Shown one piece after another: positions 1-12,032 of a stretch of 64,000 nucleotides of DNA; within the stretch, counting starts at the first letter, position 1, and the number at the start of each line of letters is the position of its first letter. The position numbers and the translations under genes were made by a program. The stretch is from RPQJ01 sp963777725 (GTDB taxonomy: Bacteria > Pseudomonadota > Gammaproteobacteria > Steroidobacterales > Steroidobacteraceae), in the NCBI GenBank assembly GCA_963777725.1, contig CAVZRR010000003.1:62001-126000 (forward strand), written 5' to 3'. Below the pieces are notes generated by a model. That model ran no database searches. It was not told the origin of the DNA and worked only from the letters and a program-made list of their open reading frames with translations.

Positions 1-690
1 CTCGAGCAGACGCATTTCTCGATGGCCCAGCAGGACGTGCGCTACTACCTGAACGGCCTTCTTCTGGAAACTTCGGCGAAAGCGCTACGAACAGTTGCGA
101 CTGACGGCCATCGTCTGGCTTTGTGCGAGGTTGATCTGCCGCAGGGCGCGAAGGCGGGCCAGCAGGTCATCGTGCCGCGCAAGGGCGTCCTCGAACTGCA
201 AAGAATCCTCGGCAACGAGGACCAGATCCTCGAAATTGCGATCGGTACCAATCACGTTCGGGTGCAGATCGGCGACATTCGCTTCACTTCGAAGCTGATC
301 GACGGACGCTTTCCGGAATACGGCCGGGTCATACCGAACAATCCGCCGCGTCTGGTCACCGCCGTGCGCGAAGATCTGCGCCAGGCGCTGCAGCGTGCCG
401 CGATCCTGTCGAACGAGAAGTATCGCGGCATCCGGTTTGCGGTGAAGCCGAACCTGTTGACGATCCAGTCGCACAATCCGGAACAGGAAGAAGCCGAGGA
501 AGAGGTCGAGGTCACCTACGAAGGCGAGGAGATCGAGATCGGCTTCAACGTCAATTACCTGATGGATGCGCTGGCGGCGATCGACGGGCCGGAGGTCCAG
601 ATCGGGCTGACCGATGGCAACAGCAGCTGCCTGATCCGCTCGGGGACGGAGAGCACCTCACGGTTCGTCGTGATGCCGATGCGACTGTGA
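1..690 (+). CDS. dnaN: DNA polymerase III beta clamp, 3' part
   Basis: C-terminal 229 codons of the sliding clamp that tethers DNA polymerase III to DNA; the start lies left of the window. The frame is open from base 1, so the ATG at 22 is internal. Family-typical stretches are DGHRLALCE near the beginning, IDGRFPEYGRVIP in the middle, and the C-terminal FVVMPMRL, which corresponds to the clamp end that contributes to partner binding. The family is about 366 residues, so roughly the first third is missing. The gene is followed after 19 bases by recF and then gyrB, the conserved order next to dnaA, which places the window beside the chromosomal origin in the usual arrangement. The identification is secure. 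Confidence 0.97.
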   Translation, partial: LEQTHFSMAQQDVRYYLNGLLLETSAKALRTVATDGHRLALCEVDLPQGAKAGQQVIVPRKGVLELQRILGNEDQILEIAIGTNHVRVQIGDIRFTSKLIDGRFPEYGRVIPNNPPRLVTAVREDLRQALQRAAILSNEKYRGIRFAVKPNLLTIQSHNPEQEEAEEEVEVTYEGEEIEIGFNVNYLMDALAAIDGPEVQIGLTDGNSSCLIRSGTESTSRFVVMPMRL

Positions 691-709
691 TTCCGGCTCG
701 GCGGGTTCG

Positions 710-1787
710 ATGAGCCTCGACGCGCTGGTCATCGAGGACTTCCGCTGCGTCGTGCGAGCCGAGCTGGAGCTGGATTCCCGCTGCAATCTGATCAGTGGCG
801 CCAACGCCTCGGGCAAGACCAGTCTGCTCGAGGCGATCTTCGTTCTGGGACGCGGCCGCTCGTTTCGAACCGCTCGCACCGAGATCCTGATTCGCAATGG
901 CGACCGAGGCGTTTACGCTCGCGGGCAAGGTTGCGGGCGCCGGTCGCATGTCGGCCGCTCGGCATGCGGGTCGGGCCGAGACGGGATGGAGGCCAGAGTC
1001 TCGGGACGTCCCGTGAATGGCTTGGCGGAGCTGGCAACGGTCCTGCCGGCCCAGGCCATCGATCCGGAAGTCCATCGACTCGTCGAGGGTGGACCGCAGG
1101 AGCGACGCCGGTTCGTCGACTGGGGTGTGTTCCACGTGGAACCATCGTTCGTGGATCACTGGCGGCGGTACCAGCGTGCGCTGCGGCAACGGAACGCTGC
1201 GCTGCGAACGCATCAGCCACCTTCGGTCGTACGCGCCTGGGATCCGGAGCTGATCGAGGCCGGACAGCTCGTCGCGGACTATCGAAGACGGTACATGGAG
1301 CAACTGGTGCCCCACGTCGCCGAAGTGGGCACTCGATTGCTCGGCGAGCCGGTCGAGATCGCGCTGAACCAGGGATGGTCCGCGGATCGGACCCTTGAGG
1401 AGGCGACGAAGCTCGCGTGGGTCGCGGGACCTGGAGCGAGGGCTGACCCACAGCGGACCGCACCGGGCCGACCTGAGCGTTCGATTTGGGGGTGCAGCCG
1501 CTCGCGATCGCGTGTCGCGTGGGCAGCAGAAACTGGCCGCTGCGTCGCTGCTGCTTGGACAGCTCCGCTGCGACGCAGAGCAGGGGTCGGATGTTGCGGC
1601 GCTACTTGTGGATGATCCTGCGGCGGAGCTCGATTCGAGCAACCTCGAGCGCCTTCTGGCGGAGGTCGTCAGCTTACCCGCGCAGCTGTTCGTGACCGCC
1701 CTGGACCCCCAGAACCCATCCCTGCAGTACCTTCCGGCGGGACGAAGGTTCCACGTGGAACACGGTGCCGTGACGCGTCTGTTATAA
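710..1787 (+). CDS. recF: RecF recombination mediator ATPase (frame broken)
   Basis: RecF is an SMC-like ATPase that loads RecA at gapped DNA. The first frame (from ATG 710) shows a Walker A, GANASGKTS, near residue 28, and the family stretch FVDWGVFHVEP. The C-terminal part continues in another frame, with the ABC signature SRGQQKL and Walker B ALLVDDPAAELD, ending at the TAA at 1785-1787. The span is 1078 bases, one more than a multiple of three, so a net extra base lies between about 1400 and 1432. A second, compensating pair of shifts may lie near 900 and 945, where the frame beginning at 903 reads FTLAGKVAGAG, more RecF-like than the main frame. Expected length is about 359 residues. Since neighbouring gyrB is also broken, sequence error is the likely cause. 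Confidence 0.88.
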
Positions 1788-1815
1788 TTTCCTGTCAACT
1801 TGCACCGGGTATCCC

Positions 1816-4225
<2,410 letters not shown>

Positions 4226-4328
4226 GGCAATCGCAGGATCTCGATAAACCTGGGCGCCAGTCTCGTCCCGATTCTGGCGGCGTCCTCCTCCGGCAGGATT
4301 GCATCGACGTCCGGCCATAGCGCGTGAT

Positions 4329-6569
4329 CTATCGCGTCGTCGAGTCACGCGCGGACATCGCCGCATCGACTTTCGCGACGAAATCCTCCGCCGCGTCGAT
4401 GCGGGCGATCTCGGCTCGCTGGCGCTCGATGTCCTTGCGGACGATCTCCATCTGCGCCCGGAATCGCGGATCGTCCGCGAGCGAGGCCCAGTACGGATCG
4501 TTCTGCCGCAGGTAGTAGTCGCGCCACCCTGCCGCGACCGCGCGCTCGAGCCAGTCCAGCGCCACGTCGTTTTGTCCGCTCAGGAGTGCCGTCTCCGCGC
4601 AGTAATGGAGCAGTGCGCTGTTGGGACTTCGGCCATCGGATGTCTCTCCTTGGCATTGCTGCCAGAGACCCGACAGCAACGTCGTCGCCTTGGCGGTGGC
4701 ACCCGTGCGCAGGTACGACCAGGCAAGCGCATGCGGGCCGTCGAGGTGCGGTTCGGGCCCAGACTGCGTCCAGCAACGGTGCGGCCGGATCGACCAGTGG
4801 CTCGAGATGCCCAATGGCGGCAGCGTAATCGCCAGCGCGCGCGAGCAGCGCTCCGTACCAGAGCTGGACCCAGACCATCTCGCGAGAAATGTCGATATCG
4901 TTCGCGGCCAGGGTCTCGCGGAAGCGCTGCAACGCTTCGCCGTGGCGACCCTGCCAGCCCGGCACCACCGCCGGGGCCCACGTGTTCGGCGTGGGACTGC
5001 GGAAAGTCACGGAGCGTCCGATCGAGCCAGAACTGCGCGGCTCGCATGTCACCGAGCAACGCGTAGCTCAGCGCAGTCGAATAGTGATGCTCGATACCAC
5101 GCAGTGACTGCTCCTTCGCCAGCGCATTCAGTTCGACCAGTCGCCCGGCTCGCTGGTGCATGAGGCGCAGCACGAGGAACGCCCCGTATCTTGGCTCCGG
5201 CTGCCGCGTGGCGTTTTCGAGAATCTGGATGCGCTTCTCGATCCTTGCCGCGCGACATCAGTTCCTGCGCAAGATTCGCCGTGATCGATGGATGGAGTGG
5301 GTCGATTCGCACGGCTCTTTGCAGGACAGCCAGCGCATCGTCGCTCCGGCCCTGCGCGTTCAGCGAGTTGGCGAGCCACAGCAGGGCATCGCTCATGTTG
5401 GGATCCTGCACCAGCACGTCGCGCAGGATCGCCTCGGCCGCGACCGGATCGGGAGGATCGCGATTGCAGCAGCAGGAAACCCTGCGCCGCCTGCGCGCGC
5501 AGCAGCTTCGGCTGTAGCGCAAGCGCGCGGTCGATTGCGGCGCGTGCTGCGTCGAGATGTCTACCGGATACGTCGCCGATCAGCCGGCCGATCGCCCACT
5601 CGGCATGCGCCTCCGCGAAGTCCGGGTCGATCTCGATCGCGCGCTGCAGCTCGGCCAGGGCGCCGTCGATGTCGCGCCTGTGCAGCAGCGCGCGGCCGGC
5701 GAGGAAGTGCTCGTAGGCGTCGAGGTCGGGCTGACGGCCCGCGGCCGCGCTCGACGTGACCTGCGACGCCACCTTCGCGGCCACGGCCGCGGCGATCTCG
5801 GACTGGATCTCGAAGACGTTGGCGAGCTCGCGGTCGAAGGTCTCGGTCCAGACCTGGCGCCCGGTCTCGTCGAGCAGCTGCGCCGAGATGCGCAGCTGGT
5901 TGCCGGCCTTGCGCACGCTGCCCTGCAGGACGTGGCCGACGCCGAGCACGGCGCTGATCTGGTCGATGCCGACGTCGCTGCCCTTGAACGCGAACGACGA
6001 CGTCCGCCCGATCACGTTCAGCTGCCGGAAGCCCGACAGCGCGTTCAGGATTTCCTCGGAGATGCCGTCGCAGAAGTACTCGTTGTCGGGCTCGTTGCTG
6101 ATGTTGGCGAACGGCAGCACCGCGATCGAGTTCTCGAGACGCGCCACGCCCTCGCGTTCGCGGAACGCCGACCGCTGCCGGCGGGTCCGCGGGCGCGCGA
6201 CGAACACCCTCGACGGCTCGATAGAGCAGGGCCAGCCCGACGGCGGCGAATGCCGCCAGGAGCAGGTAGTCGGTGCGCGTGAGTGGCTGGGGCGCGGTCG
6301 CGTCCGACGCCCGCTGGCAGGGTGCGACGGATGCCGCCGGGACCAACGTCGAACAGCCAGCCGAAGACGAGCGCCACCGGAAACCCAAGCACCGCCGCCC
6401 AGACCAGCGCCTGGATCGCGGCATTCGAAATCCCGAATCCCGGAAACAGCACGTCGGCGACCTGCAGCGCCAGCCATGCGCCGACGACGTACAGGGCCGC
6501 GGTGCGAAATACCTTGCGCCGGCGGGCCTCGCGGATGAGTCGGACGATGGCCAGTCCTTCGCGGTTCAA
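4329..6569 (-). pseudogene. FlgO-like/TPR membrane protein, multiply frameshifted
   Basis: Remnant or mis-sequenced gene of the adenylate-cyclase-like FlgO/TPR family. From ATG 6569 it begins RRRKVFRTAALYVVGAWLAL, the typical N-terminal membrane anchor, followed by a second hydrophobic segment (YLLLAAFAAVGLALLY). A FlgO-type domain follows (NSIAVLPFANISNEPDNEYF, then GISEEILNAL), then tetratricopeptide repeats (for example AIEIDPDFAEAHAEWAIGRL). The reading frame changes near 6310, 6215, 5460, 5240, 5000 and 4755, so no single frame covers more than part of it; joined, it would encode about 746 residues. It lies 32 bases downstream of the TonB receptor on the same strand, a common pairing. 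Function in the family is unclear, possibly signalling. Whether this is decay or indel error cannot be decided from the sequence. Confidence 0.75.
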
Positions 6570-6601
6570 TGCTCAGGTCCCGGCCGTATCGGGGGTGGTG
6601 A

Positions 6602-9600
6602 TCAGAACCGGTACGTCAAATTGAGGTAGTAGCGGCGCCCGAGCACGTCGTACTGGGAGGGATCCGTGTTCGCTTGAATCGGGCTGGCGACCAGCGGTGG
6701 TTCCTCATCGGCCAGGTTCTCGACGCCCGCACGCAGCGTCAGGCCGTCGAGCATGCCCTGGTCAATGACGTAACTGGCAAAGAGGTCGAAATAGTCGTAA
6801 CTCGGCACGGTGTAGTCGTCGAATTCACGGTCGCGCATGTCGTCGATGTAGCGCCACCGACCGCCAAGCGACAGTGCATTCCAACGGTAGCTGAGATTGA
6901 GATTCCACTTCCATTCCGGCAGCGTGCCGCCGATGAAGTTGCCGATGCGACCGACTTCATCGACCGGCGGGAGTCCTTCGGCATCGATCGTCTCGAAGTA
7001 CTCCATCCAGGATGCCAGCCAGTTGACGCCGACCTCGCCCGGCCCGGCGCCAAAGCTCCAGTCGAACTGCAGGTCGATGCCCGACACCTCGAAGCCCACG
7101 ATGTTCTGGTAGATGTCCATCAGGTCGACGATGTCGCCGCTGGCCGGGTCGCGCGAGAAGAGGCGACACAACTCGTAGTCGGCGCTGAACCCTGGATTCA
7201 CCCGCGCGTCGAAGCACAGCGGAATGTAGTTCAGCGCCGATGCCTGGACGATCGCTTCGTCCACCTCGATCCGGTACCAGTCGAGCGACAGTTGCATGGA
7301 TGACCACAGCGGACGCTCGGACCACGGGCGCAGCACCAGGCCGATGGTCAGCGTATCCGCGGTTTCGGGATCGAGATCCGGATTGCCGCCATAGACCCCC
7401 TGGAAGAAGCCGGTGGAGTTCTCGTAATCCGGGAGCAGTGCCGCGGGCAGGCCTTGTGCGATGCAGAGGGCCTCGACCTGCGCGGAGTTTGCGCCGCTGC
7501 GCTCGTCGCTGCCGGCCGTACAGGGATCGAGGACGCCGCCGAAGTCCGCCGACGCCGTGTAATTCGTCGGCAGGAGCGGCTGGTACAACTCGAAGACACT
7601 CGGCGCGCGAACCGCATGCTGGTACGAGCTGCGGATCGTCAGCGCCGACACCGGGTCGTACAGCAGCTCCGCTTTGTATGCATCCACGCCCCCTGCCGAG
7701 TCGTACTCCGAGTGGCGGTAGCCGAGGAGCACCTCGAGTCTCTCCACGCCGGTCGCCTCGCGCAGCACCGGTATGGCGGCCTCGACGTAGATGTCGGTGT
7801 TGTGATCCGAGCCTTCGATGTCGTCGCTGGCGTTGAACCCCTGTACGTCTGCGAACCCGTCATCGAGTACCACCGAGCCGATCGGATCCGCACGGTAGAA
7901 GTACTCGTCGCGCTTGTACATGAGGCCCAGTGCCAACTGCAGGTCGCCGGCGGGCAGCGATGCCGCAGGTCCGGAGAACGACACCTCGGCAATCGTCTGG
8001 TCGAAGCCGGCGCGATTCGTCCCGCCGGCGGCGATGTAATCGGCGCACTCCCTGGAAACGGAGTCGGGTCCGAACAGGCGGAGGCCCCCGCAGGCGGCGA
8101 GTCCGCCGTCGGCCGCATACGTGAGTTCGTTGATCCTGGAGCGGAGAACATTCCCGGACTGCGATTCGGTCGAATCGTAGCTGCCGGCTTGCACGTAGGC
8201 ATCAAACGACCAGTCTCCGAACACCTGGCCGCGGGAGCCCAGCGTCCCCTGGAAGACGTCATGTTCGTTCGACGCGATGCGCGGTCCGAGCTCGGCAAAT
8301 CGCTTGACCATCAGGATATCCGCCGCTGGATCCGGCCGCGTTTCGAACAGGCGCCGCAGGTCCGTGGGGAGATACGGATTGGTCACCGGCAGGAAGATGG
8401 GTTGAGCCGGGGTCGGTGCGAGCGCGGTATCGGCCGTGTAATCCGCGTACAGCGCCTGGCCGTAGATCTCTGCTGAGGAACCGACTTCGAACGAGGCGCG
8501 CGCGAACGCCGACACGCGCTCCAATGGCAGTTGCAGGTAGTTCCAGGGACCATAATTGTACGTGTAACTGCGATCGTTGAAGAGCAGCGGGTCCTGATCG
8601 CCGCGGTAATTGACCACGCTGCCCGGGCTGCCGTTGCCGACCGAGAACACGCTGCCGTCCGCATTGACGCTGTAACCATTGCCCAACCTCGGCACCGTGC
8701 CCGGTGCAAAGCCATAGCTCGCGAACACGGCGTCGATCGCCGCCTGGCTGGGACGCTGGGTCGGCGCGAACGCGCTTCGACCCTCGGCGATATTCGGGCT
8801 GCCCAGAGGCAGGAAAGCGCCCTCCGGGCCGACCCCGCCAGCGCCGGGACCGAAATAGCCGAGCGTCGCTGCGGAGAAGCGTCGCTCGGACTGGAACACC
8901 GCCTCGCGCTCGGAATACCCGACGTAACCATAGGCTTCACCACGTCCCTCGGCGAAGGAGAGCCCGGCCGTGACGCCGGCAGAATACTCCGACCCGTCGC
9001 CCTGGTCGGTTTGACCCCAGCCGCCGTCGAACTGGACACCGTTGAATTTGTCCTTGAGCTTGAAGTTGACGACGCCGGCGATCGCGTCCGATCCATAGAC
9101 GGCCGACGCGCCGCCGCTGACGACCTCGACGCTCTCGACCAGCGAGGCGGGTATCACGTTGACGTCGACCACTCCATCGCCGTTGGCCGGCACGATGCGC
9201 CGACCGTCCAGCAGCACGAGTGTCGAAGTCGCGCCGAGCCCACGCAGTTGAACGTTGCCCTGACCGCCATTGCCGGGATTGTTCGAGGTGCTGGTCACGT
9301 CGGGGGTGAACTGCGGCAGCTGGCTCACCACGGAATCGACGCTCGTGGAACTCGTGCGGGTGAACGCGTCCGCCGTGATGCTGACGATGGGGCTTGCCGA
9401 CTCGAAGTCCGGCCGCGCGATACGCGAGCCCGTCACGACGATCTGTTCGAGATCCTCTCCGCGCGCCTGAGCAAGGGCCGACGGGGGCAGCAGAACCGAC
9501 GTCGCAAACACGGCCGCGTGCGCAGCGAACCAGAGCCGATCTGAACGGAACTGAATCGTCTGCGCCGCGCCAGGACTGCGCCGCTGCCGAACAGAAGCCG

Positions 9601-9637
9601 GCGCTGTGGCCGTGCCCATGCCCCCTCCCTGAGCCAT
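6602..9637 (-). CDS. TonB-dependent outer-membrane receptor
   Basis: Outer-membrane, energy-coupled importer of 1011 residues. The N-terminus has a basic stretch and a hydrophobic signal segment ending PPSALAQA near residue 57, then a TonB box (EQIVVTGSR). A plug domain follows, with VQLRGLGATSTLVLLDGRRI and GGASAVYGSDAIAGVVNFK. A long beta-barrel ends YYLNLTYRF, the usual terminal aromatic signature for BAM insertion. The start could be ATG 9637 or ATG 9619; either leaves the signal intact. The substrate is not readable; similar long receptors in this lineage import peptides or oligosaccharides, and the FlgO/TPR gene immediately downstream is a frequent partner. The region upstream (9638-9899) is shared with the divergent diguanylate cyclase gene. 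Confidence 0.93.
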   Translation of the reverse strand: MAQGGGMGTATAPASVRQRRSPGAAQTIQFRSDRLWFAAHAAVFATSVLLPPSALAQARGEDLEQIVVTGSRIARPDFESASPIVSITADAFTRTSSTSVDSVVSQLPQFTPDVTSTSNNPGNGGQGNVQLRGLGATSTLVLLDGRRIVPANGDGVVDVNVIPASLVESVEVVSGGASAVYGSDAIAGVVNFKLKDKFNGVQFDGGWGQTDQGDGSEYSAGVTAGLSFAEGRGEAYGYVGYSEREAVFQSERRFSAATLGYFGPGAGGVGPEGAFLPLGSPNIAEGRSAFAPTQRPSQAAIDAVFASYGFAPGTVPRLGNGYSVNADGSVFSVGNGSPGSVVNYRGDQDPLLFNDRSYTYNYGPWNYLQLPLERVSAFARASFEVGSSAEIYGQALYADYTADTALAPTPAQPIFLPVTNPYLPTDLRRLFETRPDPAADILMVKRFAELGPRIASNEHDVFQGTLGSRGQVFGDWSFDAYVQAGSYDSTESQSGNVLRSRINELTYAADGGLAACGGLRLFGPDSVSRECADYIAAGGTNRAGFDQTIAEVSFSGPAASLPAGDLQLALGLMYKRDEYFYRADPIGSVVLDDGFADVQGFNASDDIEGSDHNTDIYVEAAIPVLREATGVERLEVLLGYRHSEYDSAGGVDAYKAELLYDPVSALTIRSSYQHAVRAPSVFELYQPLLPTNYTASADFGGVLDPCTAGSDERSGANSAQVEALCIAQGLPAALLPDYENSTGFFQGVYGGNPDLDPETADTLTIGLVLRPWSERPLWSSMQLSLDWYRIEVDEAIVQASALNYIPLCFDARVNPGFSADYELCRLFSRDPASGDIVDLMDIYQNIVGFEVSGIDLQFDWSFGAGPGEVGVNWLASWMEYFETIDAEGLPPVDEVGRIGNFIGGTLPEWKWNLNLSYRWNALSLGGRWRYIDDMRDREFDDYTVPSYDYFDLFASYVIDQGMLDGLTLRAGVENLADEEPPLVASPIQANTDPSQYDVLGRRYYLNLTYRF

Positions 9638-9899
9638 GAGCGGCCGCAGAGATGACGGGCTTCTGCGCGCTCATCGGCACGGTTTGTCGTTTGGCTTCTT
9701 ATAAGCGCGGAGACCTGACGCGTCAACTTACATGGCTGTGCCGTTCCGGAACGAGGATTCTCGCCGTGTCCGAAGTCGGCAGTGTCCCGGGAGTTCGGTG
9801 CGGTAACGCACCGAGGGCGTGCACGCGGTAACCGTACTGTCGGCAACCCTGGGCACGCCTTTCGAAACCCGGCCGCCTCAAGTCCATCGAAGGTACGAG
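9638..9899. other. Intergenic region between divergent genes
   Basis: The 262 bases separate the divergent TonB receptor and GGDEF genes and must hold both promoters. I see no convincing sigma-70 pair, operator palindrome or small gene. The only clear signal is a short AAGG close to the ATG at 9900. Confidence 0.4.
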
Positions 9900-10799
9900 A
9901 TGACATCGGATCGAGTTGAGAAGAAGGGTCGTGGCGATGCTCCGGATGCCTTGGACCTGGCGTTGGAGCAAAGCCACGAGGTGAAGGCAAAGGTAGAGAC
10001 CTGCGCGGACGACCTGGCTACCGCCAATGAAATCGTGAAGGAGCAAATCGCCGGCGGCACGACCGTGCTGTCAGCGCACGAGACGCTGCTGGCCGGCACG
10101 ACCGTCGAAAACACGGTGCAGGAATGCGCCGACGACCTCCATGAAGTGACCGAAACCTTGGCCCAGGGGATCGAGGATCTCGCACAGACCGAGATCGCGT
10201 TGACCGAGTCCAGGGAGATCCTCGCGGATACGCAGGCGGCCTTGGCGATTTCGCAGGAGGAAGAAAGAGATGCCCGGCGAAGGGCCTTGCACGATTCCAT
10301 GACCGGGCTGCCCAATCGTGACCTCTTCGACGATCGGCTGTCGAACGCGATATCTCTTGCCCGGCGCCACGACTGGACGCTGGCCGTCATGTTCCTCGAT
10401 CTCGATGGATTCAAGAAGATCAATGACACGCACGGGCATGCCGTAGGCGATGCGGTCTTGAAGGAAGTGGCAAGGCGTCTGTCACTGCATTCACGTGATG
10501 AAGACACGGTGTGCCGCAATGGCGGCGACGAGTTCCTCTACCTGTTGGTGAATCCGCAAGGCAAGGAAAACATCGAACGAATCGCCGGCCTGGTATCCGC
10601 CAACATCGCAAAGCCCATCGCGGTCGGTCGCGGGCAGTTCGTCGTCAACGCGAGCATTGGAGTGGCCGTCTACCCTCTCGATGGCGCTACAGGCGATGAA
10701 CTGATCAAGAGCGCCGACACGGCCATGTACCGCGCCAAGAAGCATGAGAGCGGCTGCGTGATCTTCGATACGGTCGAGAAGGAATCGACTTCGGCCTGA
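9900..10799 (+). CDS. Diguanylate cyclase, coiled-coil plus GGDEF
   Basis: Synthesises the second messenger cyclic di-GMP from two GTP. The 299-residue protein starts at ATG 9900, preceded by AAGG; a longer reading from 9819 lacks a good ribosome site. Residues 20-125 are predicted helical and contain two related segments, each with CADDL (around 35 and 76). The GGDEF domain follows: DSMTGLPNRDLFDDRL, FLDLDGFKKINDTHGHAVGD, the active-site GGDEF at 208-212, and the inhibitory I-site RDED at 199-202, five residues ahead as in product-inhibited enzymes. No membrane segment or known sensor domain is visible, so the helical part is probably a cytoplasmic dimerising input module. It has its own promoter region and no operon partner. 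Confidence 0.93.
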   Translation: MTSDRVEKKGRGDAPDALDLALEQSHEVKAKVETCADDLATANEIVKEQIAGGTTVLSAHETLLAGTTVENTVQECADDLHEVTETLAQGIEDLAQTEIALTESREILADTQAALAISQEEERDARRRALHDSMTGLPNRDLFDDRLSNAISLARRHDWTLAVMFLDLDGFKKINDTHGHAVGDAVLKEVARRLSLHSRDEDTVCRNGGDEFLYLLVNPQGKENIERIAGLVSANIAKPIAVGRGQFVVNASIGVAVYPLDGATGDELIKSADTAMYRAKKHESGCVIFDTVEKESTSA

Positions 10800-10878
10800 G
10801 CGCCGCGCCCTTGATCTTGGGCCGCGCCGGTGGATTGCCTGCAGACACCATGTTCGAGATCCAATAGTAGATTTCTTA

Positions 10879-10906
10879 TTGACATACTCCACTAATAAAG
10901 TACGAT
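10879..10906 (+). promoter_or_regulatory. Sigma-70-type promoter of the RES-Xre operon
   Basis: A perfect TTGACA at 10879-10884 is followed after 16 bases by TACGAT at 10901-10906, in a stretch noticeably richer in A and T than its surroundings. Transcription would begin about 10-15 bases before the ATG at 10925, leaving a very short leader with only a weak GGAAAA as ribosome site. Confidence 0.6.
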
Positions 10907-10924
10907 GGTCATCGGAAAACCATC
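10904..10924 (+). promoter_or_regulatory. Putative autoregulatory operator
   Basis: Inverted repeat GATGGT (10904-10909) and ACCATC (10919-10924), nine bases apart, overlaps the -10 element and runs to the start codon of the antitoxin. This is the position expected for binding of the antitoxin or toxin-antitoxin complex; the assignment rests on symmetry and position only. Confidence 0.45.
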
Positions 10925-11329
10925 ATGACGCAGGTAACCCTCGAGTACCCGCCTGCCGCGCCAGCGACCGGAACCCTGTCGGGCCCAGCGCTGCGCGCGT
11001 TCTTCCGCATCGCCGCTGTGTGGGGGCTTAAGGCCGCAGAAGAGCGGGTGCTCCTCGGCCACCCGCCCGCATCGACCTTCTTCAAGTGGAAGAAGGAAGA
11101 GGAGGGCAATCTCTCGCGCGATGCGCTCGAGCGAATCAGCTACGTCGTTGGCATCTATAAGGCGTTGCAGATCCTGTTTCCCGAGCCGGCTCGCGCCGAC
11201 GCCTGGGTGAAGCAGTCAAACGCCGCACCGCTCTTTGCGGGCCAGAGCGCGCTCGATCGGATGCTGAGTGGCAACGTGAGCGACCTGTTCGTGGTCCGGC
11301 AGTATCTCGACGCGCAGCGCGGCTGGTGA
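10925..11329 (+). CDS. Xre/MbcA/ParS-family antitoxin
   Basis: Antitoxin of a RES-Xre toxin-antitoxin module, 134 residues. The N-terminal two-thirds is helical and resembles the Xre-like part (GLKAAEERVLLGHPPASTFF, with RISYVVGIYKALQILFPE after it). The C-terminus carries the conserved toxin-binding DUF2384-type segment, including PLFAGQSALDRMLSG and a terminal VRQYLDAQRGW; the family's C-terminus usually inserts into the toxin active site. It directly precedes the toxin, with the TGA stop overlapping the toxin ATG by one base (TGATG), so the two are translationally coupled. A strong -35 and a palindrome sit just upstream, consistent with self-repression. Confidence 0.9.
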   Translation: MTQVTLEYPPAAPATGTLSGPALRAFFRIAAVWGLKAAEERVLLGHPPASTFFKWKKEEEGNLSRDALERISYVVGIYKALQILFPEPARADAWVKQSNAAPLFAGQSALDRMLSGNVSDLFVVRQYLDAQRGW

Positions 11330-12015
11330 TGAAGGGCACGGACGGGCCCGTCCGCGAGTGCGCGATCGACTGGCGCGCATTCCGGATCGTGTCCAGTCGG
11401 TTTCCTCCCGTCGGCGCCTGGGACCGGATTGCAGCGCCGAGTGACTTCGATGCGCTGGCGGAAATCGAAGGACTGACCAACCCGCGCATTCGCGAAGCAA
11501 TCGGCGTCCTCGCCACGGTGCCGCGCGATCGTTGGGTGAGCGGACCCGGAACGACTCCCGTCATGGCAGCGTTCACGCACCTGAACCCGGAAGGTTCTCG
11601 ATTCTCGGATGGTACCTTCGGCGTGTTCTACGCAGCCAGGGAGGTCGAGACGGCAATCCGCGAGACCGCGCACCACCGCGCGCGGTTTCTGGCGCGTACG
11701 AGCGAGCCCCCGCAGCGGATCCAGATGCGGTGCTACGCGACGTCGATCAGGCGACCGTTCCACGACATACGTGGCGGACACCCGGCACTGCACGACCCGA
11801 ATAGTTACGCCGCGAGTCAGCGGTTTGCGCGCGAGCTGCGGACAGCGAAATCAAACGGTGTCGCTTACGACAGTGTCAGGAAGCCTGGTGGCCAATGCGT
11901 CGCGGCGTTCTGGCCCGATTGCGTCGGCCCCTGCACACAGGGCAAGCACTACGAGTATCACTGGGACGGCGCGGCCATCTCGCGAGTGATTGAAATGAAG
12001 GCTGTCGATTTCTGA
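11329..12015 (+). CDS. RES-domain toxin (NAD-degrading family)
   Basis: Toxin partner of the upstream antitoxin, 228 residues. Studied RES toxins such as MbcT deplete cellular NAD+, and the family is named for conserved Arg, Glu and Ser. All three can be placed here: Arg in AFRIVSSRF, Glu in the AREVETAIRE helix, and Ser in GVAYDSVRKPGG. The segment FSDGTFGVFYAA is also family-typical. ATG 11329 is preferred, but an in-frame GTG at 11326 is possible. The gene is intact and of normal length. It ends 17 bases before the convergent MAPEG gene. Confidence 0.9.
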   Translation: MKGTDGPVRECAIDWRAFRIVSSRFPPVGAWDRIAAPSDFDALAEIEGLTNPRIREAIGVLATVPRDRWVSGPGTTPVMAAFTHLNPEGSRFSDGTFGVFYAAREVETAIRETAHHRARFLARTSEPPQRIQMRCYATSIRRPFHDIRGGHPALHDPNSYAASQRFARELRTAKSNGVAYDSVRKPGGQCVAAFWPDCVGPCTQGKHYEYHWDGAAISRVIEMKAVDF

Positions 12016-12032
12016 TCCGGTCAGCAGCACCT

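Noticed and set aside
4255..4279. CGCCAG...CTGGCG inverted repeat after gyrB as terminator
   Set aside because: Only six pairs with a 13-base loop and no T run; too weak to call.
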